NCBI RefSeq assembly: GCF_037911135.1
Contig: NZ_JBBLYU010000005.1
Span: forward strand, 62,001 to 126,000
Length of the DNA: 64,000 nt
Reading direction: 5' to 3'
Source of the DNA: Phaeobacter sp. A36a-5a
Lineage (GTDB): Bacteria; Pseudomonadota; Alphaproteobacteria; Rhodobacterales; Rhodobacteraceae
Positions 32,257 through 40,813 of the stretch are shown here, one piece after another (the first letter of the stretch is position 1; each line of letters begins with the position of its first letter). The translations under genes and the position numbers were made by a program. Below the pieces are notes generated by a model. That model made no database searches and was not told where the DNA came from. It saw only the letters and a list, made by a program, of their open reading frames with translations.

Positions 32257-33852
32257 ATGTTTTCAGTCTACCGAATTGTACGCCATCGTTGCCCTGCTCG
32301 TGTTGCCGCGATCGGGCTCGCGCTCGCATGTTGGTCTACCCTTGTCGCGGGAGAGCTGAAGGCCGCGGAGCCGGAGCGGCTTGGGCACCTGGTCATCACT
32401 GACAGTAAAGGTGATCGCGGTATGCTGGCGCCTTATGTTCATCGCAAAAATGGCATCGGCTATCTCTATACCAGTTACATCTTCGATACGCTGATCGGGC
32501 AAGACACGGACGGAAATCCGGCTCCGGGCCTCGCCAGAGCCTGGAGCCGATCCGAAGATGGATTAAGCTATCATTTCGACCTCCAGCGGGACGCGGCATG
32601 GCACGATGGCACCACGGTCACAGCTGAGGATGTTGCGTTTACTTTCCGCTATATGGCTGAACATCCTTATATATTTGGATCGGTCAAATCCGTTGACCGG
32701 GTCGACGTTAGCGGACCGCACGACCTGCGGGTGCACGTCAAACGCGCAGAATACGGTCTGATTGAGGGCCTGTTTTCCGCAGTGCCGATCCTGCCCAAGC
32801 ATATCTATGAAGGTGTCGCGGATCCTTTCCGGTTTGCAGCGCCAGAGGCTGCGATCGGAAGCGGCCCCTATCGCCTGGCAGGTTATGACAAGGCGCAGGG
32901 GCGTTACCTGCTTGAGGCGACCGGAGAGCATCCTCTTGGTAAGCCCCGGTTTTCGCAGATCCGGATCGTCCGAATGGGGCCAGATGCCGGGCTGCAGGCG
33001 ATGGGTGCCGGTGAAGTTGACGTGATCTCATACCTGCCTCCCGAGAGGGTCGCCGAGGCGACAACTGCTGGCTTCCATGTCGCAACAGCCCCCAGCCATC
33101 ATGTGCTGCGGCTGGGTTTCAATCATCGCGGCCGGTTTGCATCCAAGGACCTGCGTCAGGCGATTGCCTATGCGCTTGACCGTATCGCGCTGCTCGCCAT
33201 CGCATATCCGGGCGGCGCGGAACTTGCTGATACGGGATACTTCCAATCCGGCTCCAGATGGCACAGCGATGAGACCACCGCTGCCTACACCTATGATCCG
33301 GCTCTGGCCCGCAAGATGCTGACGGCGGCGGGATGGATCCGTAACGGTGCAGGCAGGTGGCTGGCTCAGGGGGATGAAATTCGCCTGCGACTGATCACTG
33401 ATGGGCGCGAGGTGAAACCGGCCAGAGTGATTGCCGAACAGCTGGAAGCTTTTGGGTTTTCAGTCGATTTGCGGGTTATGGAGGTTGCCTCTTTGCACAG
33501 CCTCGTTGCTGACGGGGATTATGACCTGACGGTGTTCTCGTCCAGTACGCTGGGAGATCCGGGCAATATCAAGCGCCGCGTCTTTGGTCGGGGCTGGAAC
33601 AGCGACCGCTTTGCGGCGGATCCTGAAATGGCGGCATTGATCAAGGCGCAAGCCGTAGCACAGAGTCAGGATGAACGCCGCAAAGTGCTGGCCAAGTTCC
33701 AGCAACTCTACGCCGATAATCTTCCCTCTTACATGCTGGTGAACCCGCTGATGGCAACTGTTTTTAATGACAAACTGTCTGCGCCATTCATGCCCGGCGG
33801 TGTGGCAATCGGGGTTCCGTCGGCTTTGCATAAGTCCATATTCCTGGAGTGA
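32257..33852 (+). CDS. ABC transporter substrate-binding protein (family 5, peptide/nickel type)
   Basis: The 531-aa periplasmic SBP_bac_5 protein has a signal peptide (VAAIGLALACWSTLVAGELKA). The characteristic LARAWSRSEDGLSYHFDLQRDAAWHDGTTVTAEDVAFTFRY segment and LRQAIAYALDRIALL are visible. Proteins of this family bind oligopeptides, nickel, opines or siderophore-like ligands; the ligand is not evident. First gene of a four-gene importer operon (SBP, two permeases, double ATPase) spaced by 4 nt or overlapping. It sits inside the interval between the TDA blocks. Confidence 0.9.
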   Translation: MFSVYRIVRHRCPARVAAIGLALACWSTLVAGELKAAEPERLGHLVITDSKGDRGMLAPYVHRKNGIGYLYTSYIFDTLIGQDTDGNPAPGLARAWSRSEDGLSYHFDLQRDAAWHDGTTVTAEDVAFTFRYMAEHPYIFGSVKSVDRVDVSGPHDLRVHVKRAEYGLIEGLFSAVPILPKHIYEGVADPFRFAAPEAAIGSGPYRLAGYDKAQGRYLLEATGEHPLGKPRFSQIRIVRMGPDAGLQAMGAGEVDVISYLPPERVAEATTAGFHVATAPSHHVLRLGFNHRGRFASKDLRQAIAYALDRIALLAIAYPGGAELADTGYFQSGSRWHSDETTAAYTYDPALARKMLTAAGWIRNGAGRWLAQGDEIRLRLITDGREVKPARVIAEQLEAFGFSVDLRVMEVASLHSLVADGDYDLTVFSSSTLGDPGNIKRRVFGRGWNSDRFAADPEMAALIKAQAVAQSQDERRKVLAKFQQLYADNLPSYMLVNPLMATVFNDKLSAPFMPGGVAIGVPSALHKSIFLE

Positions 33853-33856
33853 TCAG

Positions 33857-34885
33857 GTGGCCAATGTCTTTTCCAGGCCGCTGGAGTTGGCACCGGCAGA
33901 GTCGTTGGATGCCGGACCGTCGGCCGCTGGAATAATCACGCGGCTTCTGCTGCGATTTCTGATTTTCTGCGTTGTCTTGGTATTATGCGCGATCCTGACG
34001 CGGATGTTGCCCGGCGATACGCTGGAGGTCATGCTGTCAACGGATCTGGCACGCGGTCTTGGGTCGGGCGAACTGGACCGGTTGCAGGGGCGCATGGGCC
34101 TGACCGGAGATATCGCCTCCCAGGTCTGGCGTTATGCAAAGGGCCTTTGGGCTGGTGATCTGGGCTACTCAATTCCCCATGCGGCTTCGGTTCTGCAACT
34201 TCTGCTCACGGCACTGCCCTGGACCGGATTGCTGATCCTCGGAGCAACTCCGATCTTCGTTATCGGGGGTGTCCTGACGGGGATCGAAGCGGGTCGGTTG
34301 CCGGGTGGTACTGTCGATCGGTGGGTCACACCGGTGGTCACGCTATTAGCGAGCCTGCCGCCGTTCACCGGTGCGGTCCTGCTCCTCCTGGCCTTTGGCA
34401 TCCTCTGGCCGGTTCTGCCAACCGCCGGGGCTGAGCCGCTGCTTCCTGCTGCCGGACCTGTGGGCGGCGCTCTGGACATTATGCGCCACGCCATCCTTCC
34501 GACGCTTGCGCTGGCCCTGCATGAACTGGCACGGTTCTATTTCTTAGCTCGGGCCGAAACGCTGACGCTGGCGCAACGGGATTTCGTGCTGAATGCGCGT
34601 GCGCGGGGCATTTCACCATGGAGGCTGAGATGGGCCTATATTGGCCTCAGCCTGATACCTGCGTGTCTCTCACGGTTGAGCGACACGCTGACCGGGTTGA
34701 TCACAGCTGTGTTTTTTGTGGAAATCGTCTTCTCCTATCCCGGTACAGGTTATCTCATCTACAGTGCGATCCTGGACCGTGACTATGATCTGCTGCAGGG
34801 CGCAGTCGTTTTCATGGCGGCTTTCGTGCTTCTGGCGAATTGGATTGTCGATGGTCTGGTGATCCATCTCGCGAGGCGTGGCTGA
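33857..34885 (+). CDS. ABC transporter permease (DppB/OppB type)
   Basis: A 342-aa inner-membrane permease. A GTG start at 33857 is supported by a GGAG 9-12 nt upstream. It shows an N-terminal helix LRFLIFCVVLVLCAILTRMLPGD, a periplasmic region and then five further helices. The EAA-like loop is readable in QRDFVLNARARGISPWRLRWAYIGLSLIP, where the ATPase docks. Next permease starts directly after its stop. Confidence 0.9.
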   Translation: MANVFSRPLELAPAESLDAGPSAAGIITRLLLRFLIFCVVLVLCAILTRMLPGDTLEVMLSTDLARGLGSGELDRLQGRMGLTGDIASQVWRYAKGLWAGDLGYSIPHAASVLQLLLTALPWTGLLILGATPIFVIGGVLTGIEAGRLPGGTVDRWVTPVVTLLASLPPFTGAVLLLLAFGILWPVLPTAGAEPLLPAAGPVGGALDIMRHAILPTLALALHELARFYFLARAETLTLAQRDFVLNARARGISPWRLRWAYIGLSLIPACLSRLSDTLTGLITAVFFVEIVFSYPGTGYLIYSAILDRDYDLLQGAVVFMAAFVLLANWIVDGLVIHLARRG

Positions 34886-35695
34886 ATGCCGTTGGTCCTT
34901 CGGCAATGGTGGTTACCCGCCGGCGTCATGGTGGTTTGCCTTGGCATCTGGTTTGCTGGGCAGGCAGGACTTCTTGATTATCGCAGCAGCCGTGATGTTC
35001 TGATTGCGCCCGGATCAGCGCATTGGCTGGGCACGAACGAGCTCGGGCAGGATGTACTGACCGGGCTGATACTCGCCACACCAACGACTCTCGTTCTAGC
35101 TGTGGCGACAGCCATGGCTACCTCCACTCTTGCGATTGGTGCAGCAAGCCTTGTGGTGTTTTCCGGGCCGTTTCTGTCTGGAATGGTGCTACGGATCGTT
35201 GATGCGGTGCAGGTCGTGCCGACAATGCTGGTTCTTCTGCTCTTCGCAGCCTTGATAAACCCTGGGTTTTTATCTCTTTTTTTGCTTTTGGTTATAACGG
35301 GCTGGAGCGATGACGTGCGTGTCGCCGCTGCGGTCTTGCGCCGGGAGGGACAGCGCGAGAACATTCAATATGCGCGCGCTATGGGGGCAGGGTGGCTCTA
35401 TTGCTGGCGCTGGCATCTGTTTGCCGCGATGCGTCCCTTATGCGGGGTATTGATGGTCCAGAACATAAGGCAGGCGGCACTAAAATCGTCCGGGTTGGCG
35501 TTCCTCGGTCTCACGGATCCGCGATTGTTAACCTGGGGCAGCATGATGCAATCGGCTATGGACCAACTTTATAGTGGCGCCTGGGTCTGGCTTCTGTTGC
35601 CGCCGGCCGCACTCCTATCGCTGCTGTTGCATGTCACGCTGACCATGGGCGACCGGAGTCTACGCTCCGATGCTGTGCCGGAGTTTTCCTTGTGA
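34886..35695 (+). CDS. ABC transporter permease (DppC/OppC type)
   Basis: A 269-aa permease with six predicted helices, typical DppC-like HWLGTNELGQDVLTGLI near the N-terminus and an EAA-like cytoplasmic loop (QRENIQYARAMGAGWLYCWRWHLF). ATG follows the previous TGA immediately. The 3' end overlaps the ATPase gene start (GTGA at 35692-35695). Confidence 0.9.
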   Translation: MPLVLRQWWLPAGVMVVCLGIWFAGQAGLLDYRSSRDVLIAPGSAHWLGTNELGQDVLTGLILATPTTLVLAVATAMATSTLAIGAASLVVFSGPFLSGMVLRIVDAVQVVPTMLVLLLFAALINPGFLSLFLLLVITGWSDDVRVAAAVLRREGQRENIQYARAMGAGWLYCWRWHLFAAMRPLCGVLMVQNIRQAALKSSGLAFLGLTDPRLLTWGSMMQSAMDQLYSGAWVWLLLPPAALLSLLLHVTLTMGDRSLRSDAVPEFSL

Positions 35696-37191
35696 TACGG
35701 GTCGAAAATCTTTGCCTCTGGCACAATGGTCGGGAAATCCTCAAGGGTGTCTCTTTTGAGGTGCCACGCGGACGTACGCTTGCGCTTCTGGGGGCTTCTG
35801 GCAGCGGCAAGACCTGTCTGGCGCGGCTGCTGGTGGGGATCCTTCCCGGGTGTCACGTCGAGCAGGCCGTCCGCAACAGCAACGGATTTCGTTGGTCGGG
35901 ACGGGCTGAAGTCCTGGGCGTCGATATGCTGCGGGCGACGGTGGCCGAGCGGCGTCGGCTGCGCCAGACAGACATAGGCCTCATTGTGCAGGCGCTGTCC
36001 GACGCGCTGAACCCTCATCAGACAGTTTTGCAACATGTTGCGGAGCTGCTGCCGCGTTCTCGCGATCGGAGATCGCTGGCGATAAGGTTTTGTAAGCGCT
36101 TCAATATTCCTCAGCGTCTCTTACATCGTTATCCGGCCAATCTCAGCGGCGGAGAGATTCAGCGCGTGCTGACAGTGCTTGCGCTGGCTCGCGATCCATC
36201 GGTTCTGATACTCGATGAGCCTACAGCGGCCTTGGATCATGGCAATCTGGGGTTGGCCGTAGCCGCGCTGGAGCAGGGCAGACCGCGACGAAGCCAATTG
36301 CTCATAACCCATGACCTCTATCTGGCCGACAGAATGGCAGACCGGACGGTGTCGCTGCAAAATGGCAAATTGCGCGATCAGGATAGGGCGATTATTGGAT
36401 CCCGGGTCGGCGGACGGCGGCGCAATCTGACCTCCGTTCCACGACGGCCTGAGGGTCGAGGAGTTGCTCCGTTGGTCCCAAGTCCTCAGGCGCTTCCAGC
36501 GGATCCATCGGGCTTGGTCGTGCAGGACCTGTCCTACTGGCGCAACGGAACGCCCCTGCTGCGCGGCATCTCTACTCTGGTCAGACCGGGTCATTGTCTG
36601 GCTGTCTCAGGTCCGAGCGGTTGTGGCAAATCCACATTGGCGCGTCTGATTTCTGGCTATGAGCCGCTGCAGGCGGGTCGCGTCATGTTGCGCGAGGCAA
36701 ACGCCGCGCAGCCCAGAGCGTGCCGGATGTGTGAACTGGCGTTGGTGTCGCAGCATCCCCATCGGGCGCTGGCCCGCCACATGACTGTTGATCAGGTCAT
36801 GCAAGACGCCGTCCGGCTCTATCTGCGGACCAGACCTGTTGGCGACCGGTACGATGTGCAGGCTCTGCTCGATAAGGTCGGCCTTCCGCACAGCGATCGA
36901 TTTCTGTCGCAGCGCGCGGCGGATTTGTCCGGAGGTGAGGCACAGCGCCTGGTCATTGCACGCGCGCTTCTGGCGCGGCCGCTCTGTCTGATTGCCGATG
37001 AACCCACTGCCTCCTTGGACAGCGGTAGCCGCGACACTATCCTGCGCCTGTTTCGAAGTCTGATGGTGACCGAAAGGCTTGCGCTGGTCGTGTTTACGCA
37101 TGATCCCAAGGTGGCAGCAGCCCTGGGTCACGACATTCGGTTTCTATCGGACGGTCAGCTGCGGCTCAGCCCTATGGGAGCGGTGGCTTAG
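35692..37191 (+). CDS. ABC transporter double ATP-binding protein (DppD-DppF fusion)
   Basis: A 499-aa protein with two complete nucleotide-binding domains. Domain 1 has Walker A GASGSGKT, signature LSGGE and Walker B VLILDEPTAALD. Domain 2 has Walker A GPSGCGKST, signature LSGGEAQRL and Walker B CLIADEPTASLD. A variable linker rich in Arg/Pro joins them (about residues 225-275). GTG start overlaps the upstream stop. It energises the importer encoded by the preceding three genes. Its TAG stop overlaps the TAA of the convergent tdaR3 gene (TTAG). Confidence 0.92.
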   Translation: MIRVENLCLWHNGREILKGVSFEVPRGRTLALLGASGSGKTCLARLLVGILPGCHVEQAVRNSNGFRWSGRAEVLGVDMLRATVAERRRLRQTDIGLIVQALSDALNPHQTVLQHVAELLPRSRDRRSLAIRFCKRFNIPQRLLHRYPANLSGGEIQRVLTVLALARDPSVLILDEPTAALDHGNLGLAVAALEQGRPRRSQLLITHDLYLADRMADRTVSLQNGKLRDQDRAIIGSRVGGRRRNLTSVPRRPEGRGVAPLVPSPQALPADPSGLVVQDLSYWRNGTPLLRGISTLVRPGHCLAVSGPSGCGKSTLARLISGYEPLQAGRVMLREANAAQPRACRMCELALVSQHPHRALARHMTVDQVMQDAVRLYLRTRPVGDRYDVQALLDKVGLPHSDRFLSQRAADLSGGEAQRLVIARALLARPLCLIADEPTASLDSGSRDTILRLFRSLMVTERLALVVFTHDPKVAAALGHDIRFLSDGQLRLSPMGAVA

Positions 37192-37745
37192 GGCAGGTGG
37201 CTGCCTGTGCCCTGTGCTTGCAGGGTTTTGACCTCGGCTGACAGCCAGTCGAGGTGTTCATCGGCAATACCAAGCGCGCGCAAATGATCGGCAGTGTTCC
37301 ACAGGTAGTCGCAGTTGGGGCCGCGTTCCCCGGCTGCCTGAGCAATGATTTCGGCCTGGCGGGCCAGGCTGTGATTGTCATATTGCTCGTGGTCACGATT
37401 GACGACATAGGTGAGCGCTTCAACCACGCGGCCGTCGACGAGTGTCAGCGGGGCCGTAATCTCGCGATACGCGGGGTTGAACAGCTCACGTGCGCGAAGG
37501 TCCTTCAGAACCTCGGTTTCCTGGCCAGATTGCACAGCGAGAGCGACGCCGTTGCAGATCGCATCATCCGCGGCGTCCAATGCGAGGACCAGACCCGGTC
37601 GTGCAAAAGTCCCGCGATATCTCAGAGAGTTCAGGCAGAACCGTCTTTGATATCCGGCCAGCTGTGCCGGCAGTTGCTCGGCAGGTTCAAATCCGGGGTC
37701 CCAGATCAGAGATCCATAGGCAAAGACCCAAAGTGTATCGGACAT
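37188..37745 (-). CDS. tdaR3: Gamma-glutamylcyclotransferase, TDA resistance protein TdaR3
   Basis: A 185-aa ChaC-type gamma-glutamylcyclotransferase. WVFAYGSLIWDPGFEPAEQLPAQLAGYQRRFC carries the substrate-binding YGSL motif, and ITAPLTLVDGRVVEALTYVVNRDH contains the region of the catalytic Glu (VxALTYV). The enzyme cleaves gamma-glutamyl peptides such as glutathione to 5-oxoproline. A gamma-glutamylcyclotransferase (TdaR3) next to the tda genes is known to protect Phaeobacter from TDA through the gamma-glutamyl cycle; position and family match. It is separated from tdaR2 by a strong terminator-like hairpin. Confidence 0.85.
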   Translation of the reverse strand: MSDTLWVFAYGSLIWDPGFEPAEQLPAQLAGYQRRFCLNSLRYRGTFARPGLVLALDAADDAICNGVALAVQSGQETEVLKDLRARELFNPAYREITAPLTLVDGRVVEALTYVVNRDHEQYDNHSLARQAEIIAQAAGERGPNCDYLWNTADHLRALGIADEHLDWLSAEVKTLQAQGTGSHLP

Positions 37746-37792
37746 TTTCTCATTCCTTGAAGCGGTCGCGCTGAGACCCCTGAATTGGAAAC

Positions 37793-37824
37793 GGCGGAAG
37801 AGGTCAGGGGCCCCCTCTTCCGCC
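37793..37824. terminator. Strong hairpin between tdaR2 and tdaR3
   Basis: Eleven-base arms GGCGGAAGAGG (37793-37803) and CCTCTTCCGCC (37814-37824) with a GC-rich loop, 8 nt after the tdaR2 stop on the minus strand. The minus-strand sequence after the stem is GTTTCC. It should stop or weaken transcription from tdaR1-tdaR2 into tdaR3, so tdaR3 may rely on its own promoter in 37746-37792. Confidence 0.65.
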
Positions 37825-37831
37825 AGGCAGA

Positions 37832-38524
37832 TCAGTCTGTCAGCTGGCGATACGAGGTCACCAGACTGCTGTAAGGGGGGACAAAGACTGAACGCGTTTC
37901 ATCGCCGATCTTTACGGTGTCCTTGACGTCAAAATGCAGGTGGATCGGCAGATCCGAAATCCAGGCATTCGACACTTTTCCAAGGCGATCCCCTTTGGAA
38001 ACTTTGTCCAGCGGGGCCACGGCAAGATCGTCCATATTCATGTGGACATAGCGATAGAGAGTGCCGGATGGGGTTTGCAGGGTCAGGGCAAACCGCCCGA
38101 CATGGGCGATCACACCATCTTCAACCGCAACAGCCCAATGGGTGTCGGCCTGACAGCTGGCAGGACGAATGTCCTGGCCCTGATGACCGCCTGACGCACA
38201 GACCGGCAGATTTGACCGGCGCAGTTCACAGAAATTGTCGCGCCAGGGATAGCTGTAGTTGACAGTGTCGCACTGGCTTCCGCCGTTGCCCTTGAAACCA
38301 CCGGGTGCGTAGACATGGGAGTTGGCATAGGCCGGGCCATTCTCCAGCGGGAAACGCATCTCTGGATAAAGAACGGCACCAATTGACAGGCCAACCCCGG
38401 TATCCTTGATCAGGTCGCCCGGCGCCTTGAATCGATCGTTCGCCTGTGCCTGTGCCTGTGAAACGGCGGCAAGCATTGCAATGGCGAAGGCGGAAGCCGC
38501 CAGCCTATTTGCGCGAAGCATCAT
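37832..38524 (-). CDS. tdaR2: Secreted M23/LytM-family peptidase-like protein, probable TdaR2
   Basis: A 230-aa protein with signal peptide (AASAFAIAMLAAVSQAQA). A LytM/M23 domain follows, with metal-ligand motifs HQGQD (HxxxD) and IHLHFDV (HxH) and the usual LQTPSGTLYRYVHMNMDDLAV and VSKGDRLGKVSNAW. M23 enzymes cut peptidoglycan cross-links or act as regulators. ATG 38524 overlaps the tdaR1 stop (ATGA). The name rests on position beside tdaE and tdaR3, as I recall the described resistance cassette. A role at the envelope during TDA exposure is inferred. Confidence 0.75.
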   Translation of the reverse strand: MMLRANRLAASAFAIAMLAAVSQAQAQANDRFKAPGDLIKDTGVGLSIGAVLYPEMRFPLENGPAYANSHVYAPGGFKGNGGSQCDTVNYSYPWRDNFCELRRSNLPVCASGGHQGQDIRPASCQADTHWAVAVEDGVIAHVGRFALTLQTPSGTLYRYVHMNMDDLAVAPLDKVSKGDRLGKVSNAWISDLPIHLHFDVKDTVKIGDETRSVFVPPYSSLVTSYRQLTD

Positions 38525-39102
38525 TGTACCGCCCCCTTCACAACAGTGACGGTCTGCGCCAGTTCGGCGAGATAACCGGGTTCAATACAGCGCACATCTT
38601 CGGTTGGGGCATCACAGGTGATCCGCAAGGTATAGAAACCGCCAAATCGGCTGAACATATGATCTGCACCGTCGCCGGTGGACTCATATGTACGGGCCTC
38701 ATGTTTGAATGACAGGCCCGGAACCTCTGCCAGAAGTGTACGAGCGCCCATCACACTGAGCTGGGCGCCATCCAGCCGATAGTAGGCGCTATAGGCATTT
38801 TCCTGGCCGCGAAACGCGGGCAGTTCAACCTTTGCATCGGTACCGAGGATAAGGACGGGCAAGGTCACATCGTCCAGTCCGGCAGGAGCGGTGTCGATAA
38901 ATGCGGCGATCAATCGCTGGTCGCTCTTGCTTGCATCCGCTTGCGCGGTATTGGCCGCGCCCCAATCAATGGTATTGACGACGCGGTTTACGGCCTGCTC
39001 CTGCGGTTTATCAACCGCTACGGCTGGTAGAGACATCAGGACCAGGGCAAGGGCGGCAGACGGGAACACGCGCAGGCCGGTCGCGCAGGTGGATGAGGGC
39101 AT
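38521..39102 (-). CDS. tdaR1: Secreted protein of TDA resistance cassette, probable TdaR1
   Basis: A 193-aa exported protein of no enzyme family I recognise. The ATG at 39102 is best spaced from the TTGGAGAG ribosome site and gives a signal peptide (LRVFPSAALALVLMSLPAVAVD). The mature part contains AALDDVTLPVLILG-like beta segments and a C-terminal pair of Cys (ITCDAPTEDVRCIEP) that may form a disulfide. It is overlapped by tdaR2 and lies 41 nt after tdaE, so it can be co-transcribed with tdaCDE. The symbol follows gene order in known Phaeobacter TDA loci. Confidence 0.7.
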   Translation of the reverse strand: MPSSTCATGLRVFPSAALALVLMSLPAVAVDKPQEQAVNRVVNTIDWGAANTAQADASKSDQRLIAAFIDTAPAGLDDVTLPVLILGTDAKVELPAFRGQENAYSAYYRLDGAQLSVMGARTLLAEVPGLSFKHEARTYESTGDGADHMFSRFGGFYTLRITCDAPTEDVRCIEPGYLAELAQTVTVVKGAVQ

Positions 39103-39143
39103 CATCTCTCTCCAAGTAGTGTGCATTGAATAGTCACCCGCAG

Positions 39144-40337
39144 CTATGCGGGCTCTAGAGTTTTCGACGTCGTAGCCTCTGCGACTTTCCGGGCTTTTGC
39201 ATGCAGCCGCGTCATCTGGCCAAATATGTTGCGACGGTGCATTTCCTCGGTGCCGCCAACGCTGCAAAAGGCCAGTGCGTCCCGCAGGAATGTGGTCACC
39301 TGGCCCTCGTGGTAGCCTTTGCTGCCATAGAGCTTCATCAACTCCATTGCGCCTTCCACGATCGTATCTGCACCGACCAGTTTCGAGATCGAGCAGGTCA
39401 TCGCGGCCTCAGGCGCACCGCTCAGCAGCTGGTGCAGGGCAGCGTAGGACACCCATTTTGCACTTTCCGTGCCGATACGGATATCCGTCAGTTTCTTCTG
39501 GATGTATTGATGTTCGATAATCGGCACGTCGAAGGTTTTGCGTTTCTTAGAGAAATCAAAGGCTTCGGCAAGCATCGGTTCGATGAGCCAGGCCGCCACC
39601 AACCCGTAGTAGAGGCGCCCCATCGAGACGATATTGACCAGATTGCGAAGCCCGGCTCCCGGTTCTCCCAGAAGATGGCCGTAGTGCAGCGGAACATCGT
39701 CAAAAGTCATCTGACCGGTCGGCAGGTCCAGATTGCCAAGCTTGCGATCCTGTGCGCCAATATTGAGGCCGGGGCTGTCGGCATCCAGCAGGACCAATGA
39801 GATACCTTCACGGCCGTGATCACTCAGCTTGCAGACCACAAGAATGAAACTCGCGACCGGCGCATGTGCGATATTGTATTTTGCCCCGCTCAGACGGAAT
39901 GTCTCATTCGGGCCGGGGGTCAGCAAGGAGGAGGTCGCACGTACATCGGTGCCAGTATCCGGATCAGCAATCGCGGTAGCGCTCAGCTCTCCATTGAGGA
40001 TTCGGCCCAGATATTCGCGCTTCTGGCTGTCGCTGCCGTAAAGATCGAGCGCCCGCACCATGCCTGCCTGGGCGATCACCGAAAGCAACATGCCAGGGGT
40101 GCGCAGAGTGGCGGCAAGCCCCTCCAACGCAGCGGTGAAGCCCCACCAGTCTCGGCCATCGCCACCATATTCGCGTGGTACGATCATCCGCCACAGACCT
40201 GCGGCGGTCAGCCGATCCCAGGTCCGCTGGTCAAACGCACGGCGGCCAAGGTGCAGTTCGTCCCGGTCGGCCATTTTGCCGATCGCGGCAAAGGCAGTTC
40301 GGGTCTGCTGCTGTTCGGCTGTCCATTCCAAATTCAT
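39144..40337 (-). CDS. tdaE: TdaE, acyl-CoA dehydrogenase-family flavoprotein of TDA biosynthesis
   Basis: A 397-aa acyl-CoA dehydrogenase-fold protein with FAD/substrate segments ATAIADPDTGTDVRATS and YNIAHAPVASFILVV, plus ISKLVGADTIVEGAMELMKLYGSKGY. At the place of the usual catalytic Glu (YEGT in many relatives) it has VGGT, residues 360-363, so alpha-proton abstraction by that residue is lost. This agrees with reports that TdaE acts as a flavin-dependent oxygenase that releases CoA oxidatively and epoxidises the tropone ring. It is the last of tdaC-D-E, 23 nt after tdaD. Confidence 0.93.
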   Translation of the reverse strand: MNLEWTAEQQQTRTAFAAIGKMADRDELHLGRRAFDQRTWDRLTAAGLWRMIVPREYGGDGRDWWGFTAALEGLAATLRTPGMLLSVIAQAGMVRALDLYGSDSQKREYLGRILNGELSATAIADPDTGTDVRATSSLLTPGPNETFRLSGAKYNIAHAPVASFILVVCKLSDHGREGISLVLLDADSPGLNIGAQDRKLGNLDLPTGQMTFDDVPLHYGHLLGEPGAGLRNLVNIVSMGRLYYGLVAAWLIEPMLAEAFDFSKKRKTFDVPIIEHQYIQKKLTDIRIGTESAKWVSYAALHQLLSGAPEAAMTCSISKLVGADTIVEGAMELMKLYGSKGYHEGQVTTFLRDALAFCSVGGTEEMHRRNIFGQMTRLHAKARKVAEATTSKTLEPA

Positions 40338-40360
40338 ATCATCGTCCTCAATACAGGGGG

Positions 40361-40777
40361 TCAGGCGCTTTCCTGAAACGCAGCAACTGCTTCTTTGAAG
40401 GCATCCGGCACGGGGTAGGTGGCCTGCTTGCCGTAGTCGAACATGACATGAACAGACTTGGCATTGGCGACCACGCGACGATCTGCATCATCAATGTGCA
40501 TCACATGCTCCATCTCAAAGCTCTTGCCGCCGAAGCTGACCACACGGCTGCAGACCACCAGATTGTCACCGTAGAGCGCCTGCGAGATGTAATCGCAGGA
40601 TGTCTTGACCATGATATGCGGCAGCTTCTCGGATTTGGGCAGCTCAAGGAGGTCGTGCATGTATTCCAGATATGCCGACTGCATGTAGTCATAATAGACG
40701 GGGCTGCTGACGTGACCCATCGAGTCGGTATCGCGGTAACGAATTTCTACGGGTGTTTCGAAGGCTTTGTTGGACAT
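40361..40777 (-). CDS. tdaD: TdaD, hotdog-fold acyl-CoA thioesterase
   Basis: A 138-aa 4-hydroxybenzoyl-CoA-thioesterase-type hotdog protein. VEIRYRDTDSMGHVSSPVYYDYMQSAYLEYM contains the catalytic Asp and the GHV motif, and VKTSCDYISQALYGDNLVV is the second conserved block. In the tda cluster it lies between tdaC and tdaE. It is thought to hydrolyse a CoA ester of the pathway or of a side product. Confidence 0.92.
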   Translation of the reverse strand: MSNKAFETPVEIRYRDTDSMGHVSSPVYYDYMQSAYLEYMHDLLELPKSEKLPHIMVKTSCDYISQALYGDNLVVCSRVVSFGGKSFEMEHVMHIDDADRRVVANAKSVHVMFDYGKQATYPVPDAFKEAVAAFQESA

Positions 40778-40813
40778 GGGGTCTCTCCTATTGGGGTTCG
40801 ATGTAGCGAGGGT

